NCBI GenBank assembly: GCA_002428685.1
Contig: DIXL01000018.1
Location: forward strand, 1 to 12,982
Direction of reading: 5' to 3'
Source of the DNA: Cloacimonetes bacterium UBA6081
Lineage (GTDB): Bacteria; Cloacimonadota; Cloacimonadia; Cloacimonadales; Cloacimonadaceae
Length of the DNA stretch: 12,982 bases
The position numbers were made by a program, and so were the translations under genes. Shown in pieces: positions 6,423 through 12,982 of this stretch; position 1 is the first letter of the stretch, and each line of letters starts with the position of its first letter. The notes under the pieces are model-generated. The model did not search any database. It was given only the letters and a program-made list of their open reading frames with translations, and had not been told where the DNA came from.

Positions 6423-7421
6423 ATGACCCAGATAAAACACGCTATTATGAACCTGGTGAATGCAGCAGACAGTATTGCCATTACTACGCATCTAAACCCC
6501 GATGGTGACGGCTATTGCTCTGCCTTAGCCTTGCAGCGGATACTGCATTGCTTGGGTAAGGGCAGTGTTATCTGGATGGACAATGATGATTTGAGCCGTT
6601 ATGCCTTTTTGGATGATGGTGTGCCTTCAGAAGTCCGGATTTTTACAGAGCAACAATTGGCCCCCAGTTATGACCTGGCTTTTGTGCTGGATTGCAATAG
6701 TTACGACCGCATTGGAGCAAGGCGAATTCTGCTGGATAATGCAAAATCTACTGTTATGCTGGATCACCACATGGTAGAGCACAATCCTATTGAAACCGAT
6801 CTCAGCCTGGTGGAACCTCATTATGTGTCTGTGGGGGCGATTTTGCACGAGCTGTTTAAAGCAGAGATAGCCAGCCAGGATAGCCATGATAAAATATATA
6901 TAGGCAATTGCCTCTACACTACCATGCTAAATGATACCAATAATTATGCCAATGCCAATACAGATGCAGCGGTTTTCTATCTGGCTGCCGAGCTAACTAC
7001 ACTGGGGATTAAACCCTATCAGCTTTACAAGGAGTTTTTCCTAAATCACTCTGCGGATGAAATGCGCTATGTGGGGCAAACCTTGGCCACTATAGAGCTG
7101 CATCAAGACCGGAAAGTGCTGTTTATGCACTCAACTCTTAAAATGAGCCAAGAGAATGGCATTGATCCTGAAAGCGTGATGAATATTACTCGCTGGGTGC
7201 AAGGTGTCCGTGGTTTAGACGCCATAGTTTACTTCTGCGAAGAAGAGCCTGGTCGCTTTAAGCTTAGTTTGCGCTCCATCAAGCTGGATGTAAACAAAAT
7301 TGCGGTGCAATATGGTGGAGGCGGGCATACAAAGGCCTCAGGCTGCACAATTGACGGCTCTTTGGCAGAAATTAAGGCAAAATTACTGCAAGACCTTAGG
7401 GCCGCATTAGCCAACAAATGA
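6423..7421 (+). CDS. nrnA: DHH/DHHA1 phosphoesterase, NrnA-like nanoRNase
   Basis: Predicted cytoplasmic phosphodiesterase degrading very short RNAs (nanoRNA) and possibly pAp or linear dinucleotides, as in NrnA-type enzymes. The 332 residues carry the metal-binding motifs in order: HLNPDGD (23-29), LDCN (89-92), LDHH (113-116) and NDTNNY (170-175), then the DHHA1 substrate-binding domain with GGGGHTKASG (298-307). ATG 6423 is preceded by GGTGGA at 6414-6419; a TTG at 6387 lies in frame but directly abuts the terminator and lacks a binding site. The stop overlaps the truB start by four bases. NrnA-like genes commonly sit between rbfA and truB, which supports the annotation. The exact substrate preference cannot be read from the sequence. 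Confidence 0.92.
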   Translation: MTQIKHAIMNLVNAADSIAITTHLNPDGDGYCSALALQRILHCLGKGSVIWMDNDDLSRYAFLDDGVPSEVRIFTEQQLAPSYDLAFVLDCNSYDRIGARRILLDNAKSTVMLDHHMVEHNPIETDLSLVEPHYVSVGAILHELFKAEIASQDSHDKIYIGNCLYTTMLNDTNNYANANTDAAVFYLAAELTTLGIKPYQLYKEFFLNHSADEMRYVGQTLATIELHQDRKVLFMHSTLKMSQENGIDPESVMNITRWVQGVRGLDAIVYFCEEEPGRFKLSLRSIKLDVNKIAVQYGGGGHTKASGCTIDGSLAEIKAKLLQDLRAALANK

Positions 7422-8293
7422 CTGTAAACGCTTTCATCGCAATAGATAAACCTGCTGGCATTACATCATTTGAGGTAATTCGCTGTTTACGCAGGATTAC
7501 AGGGATTCGCAAGATTGGGCATACCGGCACGCTTGATCCCTTTGCCACAGGATTATTGATCTGTTGCATTGGTTCTTTTACCAGATTGGCCAGCTTTGTG
7601 GAGGCGGGGGATAAAACTTATAGTGCTACTGTGCAATTGGGTCAAACCAGCACAACCGGAGATCCGGAAGGGATTATTGAAGCAGTTGATCTCCCTTCCA
7701 CTGTCTGTGATTATCAGGAAATTGCAGGCAAAGCCCTGGAACTTTCTGAATTGCCTGTTCCCATATATTCTGCGGTTAAGATCTCTGGCCAAAGGGCTTA
7801 CAAGCTTGCCCGCAATGGGGAAGAGATGATAATCCCTCCCAGAGGGGTTAGAATCAGCCAGTTCGAATTTTCCAGTTGGCCGGATGGCTCGGTAATCAAC
7901 CATAACAATCAGTTCAGCTACCGTTGCAGGGTATCCAAAGGCACCTATATCCGCAGTTTAAGCCAGTGGTTGGCTAAGCAATTGGGAACAGAAGGCTACA
8001 CTATTAGCCTCCGTAGAGAATCAATTGGTAACATCACTGTCGGCCAAGCACTGATTTTGGAAGATTTAACTCCGGAAAACTGGCAGGACAACCTTCTAAA
8101 ACCGCAGGATGTTCTGGTAGATTTGTCCGAAATGGATATAGAGGAAGCTCAGTATAATATTGTGAAAAATGGGGGAGATATTTGTGGTGCAACCCCGGAA
8201 ATTCAAGAACCCATAGCCCTATATTACGAATCTGTTATAGTAGCTGTGGGCGTGCTTAAGCAAGGCCAGATTCACCCCAGAATAGTGCTGTGA
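7418..8293 (+). CDS. truB: tRNA pseudouridine(55) synthase TruB
   Basis: Enzyme that isomerises U55 in the T-loop of tRNAs to pseudouridine. The 291 residues have the family N-terminal IDKPAGITS (9-17), the catalytic block HTGTLDPFATG (35-45) with D40 as the expected nucleophile, the KTYSA tyrosine (Y68), YSAVKISGQRAYKLAR (117-132) and SKGTYIRSL (173-181). The stretch after that reads SQWLAKQLG, where homologues usually have a DLG-type sequence, so a conserved Asp appears to be lost; the catalytic Asp is intact. The start overlaps the nrnA stop (ATGA) and the stop overlaps the ribF ATG by one base (TGATG), consistent with translational coupling in the second run. Confidence 0.95.
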   Translation: MTVNAFIAIDKPAGITSFEVIRCLRRITGIRKIGHTGTLDPFATGLLICCIGSFTRLASFVEAGDKTYSATVQLGQTSTTGDPEGIIEAVDLPSTVCDYQEIAGKALELSELPVPIYSAVKISGQRAYKLARNGEEMIIPPRGVRISQFEFSSWPDGSVINHNNQFSYRCRVSKGTYIRSLSQWLAKQLGTEGYTISLRRESIGNITVGQALILEDLTPENWQDNLLKPQDVLVDLSEMDIEEAQYNIVKNGGDICGATPEIQEPIALYYESVIVAVGVLKQGQIHPRIVL

Positions 8294-9198
8294 TGAACAA
8301 AATTAGTGTTTTAACCATAGGTAATTTTGATGGGATTCATTTGGGGCACCGCAAACTCCTGTCTCGCGTTGTCCAAATTGCGCATCAAGAAAAGCTCCAA
8401 AGTGTGGTGCTAAGCTATACCGATCATCCCGCCTTTACCCTAAAAGCGCATGCTGCCCCACAAATGCTGTATCCTGCCACTCAAAAAAAACAGGAATTGC
8501 TTGCTTTGGGGATTGACAAAGTTGAGCTGCTTAGTTTTACCAAGGAATTGGCGACAACTACTGCTTTGAATTTCTTGCGGGAATACATTTTACCGGTTTG
8601 GCAGCCCAGAGTAATTGTGATGGGTTACGATTCGCATTTTGGGCACCGTCGTTTGGGTAATTACCAGTTTTTATTGCATCACGCAATAGAATATGGCTAC
8701 CGGGTGGAATACATAGAACCGCTGCAGTATAACAGCGTCCCCATCAGCAGCAGCTTGATAAGGGAGCAGCTTGCCGGGGGACAATTAAGCTTGGCTAATC
8801 AGCTTTTGAGCAAGCCCTACCGTATGGCAGGTGTGATTGGACACGGAACTTCCCGCGGGCATAGCTTTGGTTTTCCCACTGCAAACCTAATTTTATCTTG
8901 TCCCCATCAGTTAATTCCGAAGTCCGGAATTTATCTTAGTAGAGTGTTTCTGGAGGGAGAGTCATATTTTGGATTGACAAATATCGGTATCAGTCCAACC
9001 GTGAAACATACCAATATTGTGGAAATCGAAACCCATATTTTGGATTTTGATCGGGAAATATATGGCAACAGCCTGGAATTGGAACTGCTGCAATACCTTA
9101 GGGAGGAAATGATGTTTAAGAACGTGGATTGCCTGATAGCTGCCATGCACAAAGACCTGGCTTTGGCCAGACAACTTATCTCTGGAATGCAGAAATGA
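8293..9198 (+). CDS. ribF: Bifunctional riboflavin kinase/FAD synthetase RibF
   Basis: Converts riboflavin to FMN and FMN to FAD. The N-terminal adenylyltransferase half shows GNFDGIHLGHR (10-20), the GYDSHFGHRRLG segment (111-122) and SSSLIR (152-157). The C-terminal kinase half begins near 174 and shows KPYRMAGVIGHGTSRGHSFGFPTANL (174-199, read as two adjoining motifs), GIYLSRV, GISPTV and IETHILDFDREIYG, with E246 as the likely catalytic glutamate. Its 301 residues match the normal length. I prefer ATG 8293 to the in-frame GTG 8290. truB-ribF adjacency is common. The stop codon overlaps the start of the secreted protein gene by four bases, which is unusual company. Confidence 0.95.
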   Translation: MNKISVLTIGNFDGIHLGHRKLLSRVVQIAHQEKLQSVVLSYTDHPAFTLKAHAAPQMLYPATQKKQELLALGIDKVELLSFTKELATTTALNFLREYILPVWQPRVIVMGYDSHFGHRRLGNYQFLLHHAIEYGYRVEYIEPLQYNSVPISSSLIREQLAGGQLSLANQLLSKPYRMAGVIGHGTSRGHSFGFPTANLILSCPHQLIPKSGIYLSRVFLEGESYFGLTNIGISPTVKHTNIVEIETHILDFDREIYGNSLELELLQYLREEMMFKNVDCLIAAMHKDLALARQLISGMQK

Positions 9199-11075
9199 AT
9201 AGATATATAGCGATTCTGCTCATCATTCTTTGTTTGCCGGCATTCGCTTTGGCAAATGAGGCTTTGCAGGTGCTTCCAGGGACTGGATATTTGGACACTG
9301 ACCAGGGAAAGCTGTTTCATTTTCGCTACCATAACATGACTGATGATTTCCATCTAAGTGCTCCAAGCAAGTGGGGAATTCGCTTTAATTTTAAAGAAGC
9401 TTTTCCGGTAGCCGATTCCAGCTCTTTCAATCTGCAGGCGATCCGCATGTTTTCTCCCCTTGCCAATATGAATCTCAGGCTTTCACTGGCAGACGACCAA
9501 AGTGCATCTGCGGATGGAATCCACTATGTTTACTTTCCCGGAACCACCGTATATGCAGACTCAATTATAACCACAACAGGCAATCCTCAGGACGTTTTTT
9601 TTAGTAATGTTCCCGATTCGCTTCTGGCAGTCTGGTTGGTTATCGAAATTCAGCAACCTCTTACCGGTAAATACCTTTCGGCTTCCACAGGTAGCGGGGA
9701 GCATAGTTATTTTTTCAATACTACAGGCCCCGGAGGCTCTTACTGGCAAAGCCTGAATGAAGCTGGTTTTGGCTGTGAGCTGCGGTTTGGAGCTCTTGGT
9801 TCTTTCAATCTGGAAAATCCCCGGCTGGAGCTTTTAAACTTGGGGTTTCAGGATCCTCTGCAGCCGGATAGCCAGGTAACTCCTGTCTGCACCGTGTTTA
9901 ACCATGGCTCCAGTCCTTTGTCTGGAATTCTAAATATCGAAATTACCGATCCCAGCCTGGAATTTAATCAATTAATGCAAATTCAGCTCGCTTCAATCCC
10001 TGCCAATGATTCCTTATTTGCCGTAGCAGACAGCAGCTTTACCTTGCCGCGTGATCCCACCCAATTAAAAGCAATGATCAGCTTAAGCTACAATGGCTAC
10101 ACCGGCACGGCCTTCAGCCAGTATTTTGAGGTGTTTATAGACCACGGTGGCAAGCATGTTATAGAGCATTTTCGGCGCAGCAACGATGCTGTGGCGGGAA
10201 TTCCCGTTAGCATAGATACTCTGGCACTTCATCTGATGTTCTTTCCCAATCTTGCGGATAGTTTATCTAACCTTGCAGCTGTGCAGAAATACGACTTTTA
10301 CCAATTCAGCACTCTTCCCAAAACGGTTGTGGATGGCTCCATCCGTTTTCAGATGCCAACCAGTCAGACAGATTTATTATCAGCTGTGGAACAAGCCAAA
10401 CAGCGTAAAACCTTCATCAGCCGTGGCACTTGCAGCGTTCGTCCAGATTCGGTTAATGCAGATAATTGGCACATTAACTTAAACTTATACAACGACCATA
10501 CCAAGCTCTTTGAATGGAGCGGCTCTTCGGTAATTAATCCACGCTTGTTTATCGGTCTGTTTAAAGCTCAAGAGTTTGCCGGAAACACACGTTTTGTCAT
10601 TCAACGCTGGCTAAGCTTTAACGAACAGCTTAGCACCACCCTGGATTCTGGAACCTCGTTTAGCAAAACTCTAAGTATCAACATGGCAAACACAGATCAG
10701 CAGGATGTTTACCGCGTTTACTACTGGTTACAAAACCTATCTACAAATGGCGGACAGATGTATTATGCAGATTTTGCCGAACTTACCAATGCCTCCAGCA
10801 CTTCAGATGAGTTTATTCCGGTTCCCAAAATTTGCCTATACCCCAACCCCCTCAGGGGAAGCGGCGATATAAAAATAAGCAACTTCACCACGCCATCAGT
10901 AATTAGCATCTACAATTTGCGTGGGCAGAAGATTTTCACCCGGAAAGTTAGCACTGCCGAGCTTAATCTCTCCCATAGCTTGTTCCCAAGCTCCGGGATA
11001 TATTTCTTGCGTAGTGAATCCACTTTTGGCAATCAGCCACAAACTCAAACCTATAAATTTAGCATCATAAAGTGA
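9195..11075 (+). CDS. Secreted protein with T9SS type A sorting domain
   Basis: Predicted exported protein of 626 residues. A signal peptide (N2-R3, hydrophobic 4-19, likely cut after A18-L-A20) leads to a beta-rich region (about 25-200), an Ig/CARDB-like segment (about 210-315, VTPVCTVFNHGSSPLSGILNIEI) and a region about 320-400 (HVIEHF ... LPKTVVDG) reminiscent of Omp28-like thioredoxin folds but without the cysteine pair. Another beta-rich part precedes the C-terminal domain (about 545-626), which has YPNP (549-552), ISIYNLRGQKIF, SGIYFLR and a final KFSIIK, typical of Por/T9SS cargo. The signal peptide has no lipobox cysteine. The start overlaps the ribF stop (ATGA) and yhaM follows after eight bases. 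The function is unknown; surface or extracellular location is inferred from the sorting domain. Confidence 0.85.
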   Translation: MNRYIAILLIILCLPAFALANEALQVLPGTGYLDTDQGKLFHFRYHNMTDDFHLSAPSKWGIRFNFKEAFPVADSSSFNLQAIRMFSPLANMNLRLSLADDQSASADGIHYVYFPGTTVYADSIITTTGNPQDVFFSNVPDSLLAVWLVIEIQQPLTGKYLSASTGSGEHSYFFNTTGPGGSYWQSLNEAGFGCELRFGALGSFNLENPRLELLNLGFQDPLQPDSQVTPVCTVFNHGSSPLSGILNIEITDPSLEFNQLMQIQLASIPANDSLFAVADSSFTLPRDPTQLKAMISLSYNGYTGTAFSQYFEVFIDHGGKHVIEHFRRSNDAVAGIPVSIDTLALHLMFFPNLADSLSNLAAVQKYDFYQFSTLPKTVVDGSIRFQMPTSQTDLLSAVEQAKQRKTFISRGTCSVRPDSVNADNWHINLNLYNDHTKLFEWSGSSVINPRLFIGLFKAQEFAGNTRFVIQRWLSFNEQLSTTLDSGTSFSKTLSINMANTDQQDVYRVYYWLQNLSTNGGQMYYADFAELTNASSTSDEFIPVPKICLYPNPLRGSGDIKISNFTTPSVISIYNLRGQKIFTRKVSTAELNLSHSLFPSSGIYFLRSESTFGNQPQTQTYKFSIIK

Positions 11076-11083
11076 AGTAAAAA

Positions 11084-12040
11084 ATGGAAAACAGCGTTTC
11101 TGTTGCAGATTTGCAAAACAATGTAGGAGCAGAGATTACCGGATTTTATCTGGTAGCCGAAAAAGAACTGCGCGATGGTAAAAATGATCAGTTTTTGCGC
11201 CTGAAACTGCAAGACCGCAGTGGCAGCATTTCTGGCAACGTATGGAAAGAAGCGGCCAAGCTTAGTGCCGAATTTGATGCTGGCGACATCATAAAGATAA
11301 AGGCTAACGTGGTAAATTACAAAGGACAGGTGCAGGTTTCCATTACCAAGCTCCGTTTTGCCGATGTGTCCGAGTATAATATAGAAGATTTCCTCACCCG
11401 CAGCAAGATTGCTCCCGAGATTCTCTGCGAGCGGTTTTTTGCCTTTATTGACAAAGTGGAACAGCCTTATCTGAACAAGCTGCTGCACCTGATTTTTGAT
11501 GACAAGGAATTCTTTGCCCGCTACCTACAAGCTCCCGCAGCTAAAAGTTGGCATCATAACTATCTGCATGGCCTGATTGAGCATAGCATCTCTGTGGCTT
11601 CAATTTGTGAATTTGCCTCCACCCTGTATCCTGTAGATTATGATCTGCTAATCAGCGGAGCACTGCTGCATGATGTGGCCAAGGTGAAAGAATACGAAAG
11701 TAAAACCAGTATCGATTTTACCGATATCGGCCGCTTGGTTGGGCATTTAAGCCTCTCAGATCAAATGGTTTGCGAAACTGCAGCCCGCATTCCCGGTTTT
11801 CCGGATGAGTTGCTGCTAAATTTACGCCATTTAATTTTGGCTCATCATGGCGAGTATGAAAAGGCTTCGGTGCGTTTGCCGCAAACCTTGGAAGCCATAG
11901 TTCTGCATCTCTGCGATAATCTGGATGCGCAATCTGTAGGTGTGACCCAATTAATTGATGCTGCCCCCGCAAATGCCATTTGGACAGAGTTTGACAAACT
12001 GAATAGCCGTTACTACAAAATTTTCAGACCTACGCACTAA
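11084..12040 (+). CDS. yhaM: OB-fold/HD-domain 3'-5' exoribonuclease, YhaM-like
   Basis: Likely 3'-5' exoribonuclease trimming RNA ends, as in the YhaM family. An N-terminal OB-fold nucleic acid-binding domain (about 16-95, FLRLKLQDRSGSISGNVW) precedes an HD phosphohydrolase domain. The metal-binding residues appear in order: H157-H158 with LHGLIEHS (H167), LLHDVAK (H196-D197), AHHGEYE (H254-H255) and LCDNLDA (D278, D281). The length of 318 residues is close to the Bacillus protein. The start at ATG 11084 has GAAG in GTGAAGTA just ahead. Its TAA overlaps the walJ ATG by one base. I cannot exclude some activity on DNA, as shown for relatives. Confidence 0.9.
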   Translation: MENSVSVADLQNNVGAEITGFYLVAEKELRDGKNDQFLRLKLQDRSGSISGNVWKEAAKLSAEFDAGDIIKIKANVVNYKGQVQVSITKLRFADVSEYNIEDFLTRSKIAPEILCERFFAFIDKVEQPYLNKLLHLIFDDKEFFARYLQAPAAKSWHHNYLHGLIEHSISVASICEFASTLYPVDYDLLISGALLHDVAKVKEYESKTSIDFTDIGRLVGHLSLSDQMVCETAARIPGFPDELLLNLRHLILAHHGEYEKASVRLPQTLEAIVLHLCDNLDAQSVGVTQLIDAAPANAIWTEFDKLNSRYYKIFRPTH

Positions 12041-12828
12041 TGCTTTTTCAAACCACCGTTATAGCCAGCGGCAGCAAAGGCAATTGCGTTTTGCTGCAGA
12101 GCCAGGAAACCGCTCTGCTCTTGGATGCGGGGGTTAGCATGCGCCGCATTTTGGACGTGCTGGATATCTATCGCATTCCCAGAGAGAAGCTTGCCGCGGT
12201 AATAGTTAGCCATGAGCATTCCGATCACATCCGCAGTGTGGGAGCACTCAGCCGCAAACTAAAACTCCCCATTTATATAAATCATGGTACTCTCTCCTGC
12301 TGCGGAGACAGGCTTGGTAATGTGGGCAGCGGATATCAACTATTTACTACCGGATCCAGATTTCAAATAGGCAATATTGTGGTGGAGGCTTTTGCCTCGT
12401 CGCATGATGCTGCTGATAGCTGCAATTTTGTGTTTTTCCTGGAAGCTGATCCCACCAGAAAACTGGGAGTGGCTACAGACTTGGGCTATCCTACCCAATT
12501 GAGCTTGCTAAAGCTCTCTGGTGTCAGCACCTTGATTTTGGAAAGCAATCATGATGAAATCATGCTAAGGGAAGGCCCCTACGACTGGCATCTGAAGCAG
12601 CGTATCAAAAGCCCACATGGCCATCTATCCAACGACCAGGCTGTGGGGCTGATCTCCAGATTGATTCATCCCGGGCTGAAAAACCTTGTTCTGGCTCACC
12701 TAAGCGAGATAAATAACCATCCGGATGTGGCAAAATCTACCATGGAATCGTATCTGGCCTCTATCCGTGCAGATATTAACCTGATTGTGGCACGGCAGGA
12801 TAGGCATACTATGCTGTTGGATGTGTAA
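12040..12828 (+). CDS. walJ: MBL-fold nuclease, WalJ/YycJ family
   Basis: Metallo-beta-lactamase-fold hydrolase of the YycJ/WalJ (VicX) type; relatives are 5'-3' DNA exonucleases and have been connected to mismatch repair and to cell wall regulation in Firmicutes. The 262 residues begin with the family-typical VIASGSKGNCVLL (7-19) and LLLDAG (26-31), then the metal motif SHEHSDH (57-63), SHD (121-123), ATDLGY (145-150), ESNHDEIML (168-176) and the subfamily marker PHGHLSN (192-198). All expected metal ligands are visible. No histidine kinase or response regulator of a WalRK system lies nearby, so a nuclease role is more likely than a cell-wall one. The start overlaps the yhaM stop. A 24-bp tandem array starts three bases after its TAA. 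Confidence 0.9.
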   Translation: MLFQTTVIASGSKGNCVLLQSQETALLLDAGVSMRRILDVLDIYRIPREKLAAVIVSHEHSDHIRSVGALSRKLKLPIYINHGTLSCCGDRLGNVGSGYQLFTTGSRFQIGNIVVEAFASSHDAADSCNFVFFLEADPTRKLGVATDLGYPTQLSLLKLSGVSTLILESNHDEIMLREGPYDWHLKQRIKSPHGHLSNDQAVGLISRLIHPGLKNLVLAHLSEINNHPDVAKSTMESYLASIRADINLIVARQDRHTMLLDV

Positions 12829-12831
12829 TTG

Positions 12832-12982
12832 CAGGAGTCATCTGCACAAAGAAGTCAGGAGTCTTTTGCACCAGATAGTCAGGAGTCTTTTGCACCAGAT
12901 AGTCAGGTGTCTTTTGCACCAGATAGTCAGGAGTCGTTTGCACCAGATAGTCAGGAGTCGTTTGCACCAGATAGTCAGGAGT
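12832..12982. repeat. 24-bp tandem array, six units plus, cut by window end
   Basis: Units of 24 bases start at 12832, 12856, 12880, 12904, 12928 and 12952, with a partial seventh at 12976. Each consists of CAGGAGTCTTTTGCA followed by CCAGATAGT. The first unit is diverged, the others differ at one or two bases (GTG for GAG in unit 4; TCG for TCT in units 5 and 6). The array continues beyond the window. Read on the plus strand in the frame of walJ it encodes QESFAPDS repeats; on the minus strand one frame encodes YLVQKTPD repeats, open to the window edge and ending at a TAG at 12811-12809. I treat it as an intergenic minisatellite. Direct repeats without spacers make CRISPR unlikely. Confidence 0.85.

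Noticed and set aside
12832..12982. CRISPR array at the right end
   Set aside because: It is a gapless 24-bp tandem repeat without spacers.

Overview
The window reads as chromosomal DNA from a Gram-negative bacterium of the FCB superphylum. A Cloacimonadota-like organism is my best guess, but this is inference: no rRNA or other marker settles it. The clues are a secreted protein with a type IX secretion (T9SS, Por) C-terminal sorting domain, very compact gene packing on one strand, and gene-free stretches filled with short palindromic and tandem repeats.

Layout. Bases 1-1002 hold no gene I can support. They contain short dead-looking reading frames, an ACGCAGAT-type intergenic repeat, two near-identical inverted GC-rich palindromes, a 21-bp tandem array, a CCATCACTT-type low-complexity tract, and a rho-independent terminator (917-944) 58 bases before the first gene start. 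Then comes the classical nusA-infB operon: rimP, nusA, ylxR, ylxQ (L7Ae-like), infB and rbfA. The genes overlap or nearly touch, and the operon closes with a strong terminator at 6356-6385. A second run on the same strand follows: nrnA-like DHH phosphoesterase, truB, ribF, a T9SS-secreted protein, a yhaM-like OB/HD exoribonuclease and a walJ/yycJ-like metallo-beta-lactamase-fold nuclease. The window ends inside a 24-bp tandem array that begins three bases after the walJ stop codon.

Function. The first run covers 30S maturation (RimP, RbfA), translation initiation (IF2), transcription elongation and termination (NusA) and two small RNA-binding proteins. The second run adds nanoRNA turnover, tRNA pseudouridylation, flavin cofactor synthesis, 3'-5' RNA decay and a probable DNA exonuclease. 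The odd member is the exported T9SS protein, whose start codon overlaps the ribF stop.

Most of the window is conserved housekeeping sequence, and I see no clear new defence or mobile system. The points worth a second look are the possible attenuated leader before rimP-nusA, the hyperacidic tail on RbfA, the non-canonical IF2 G5 motif, a TruB motif deviation, a possible cysteine-less thioredoxin-like domain in the T9SS protein, and the two tandem arrays. The 24-bp array stays open in frame with walJ and also on the opposite strand.
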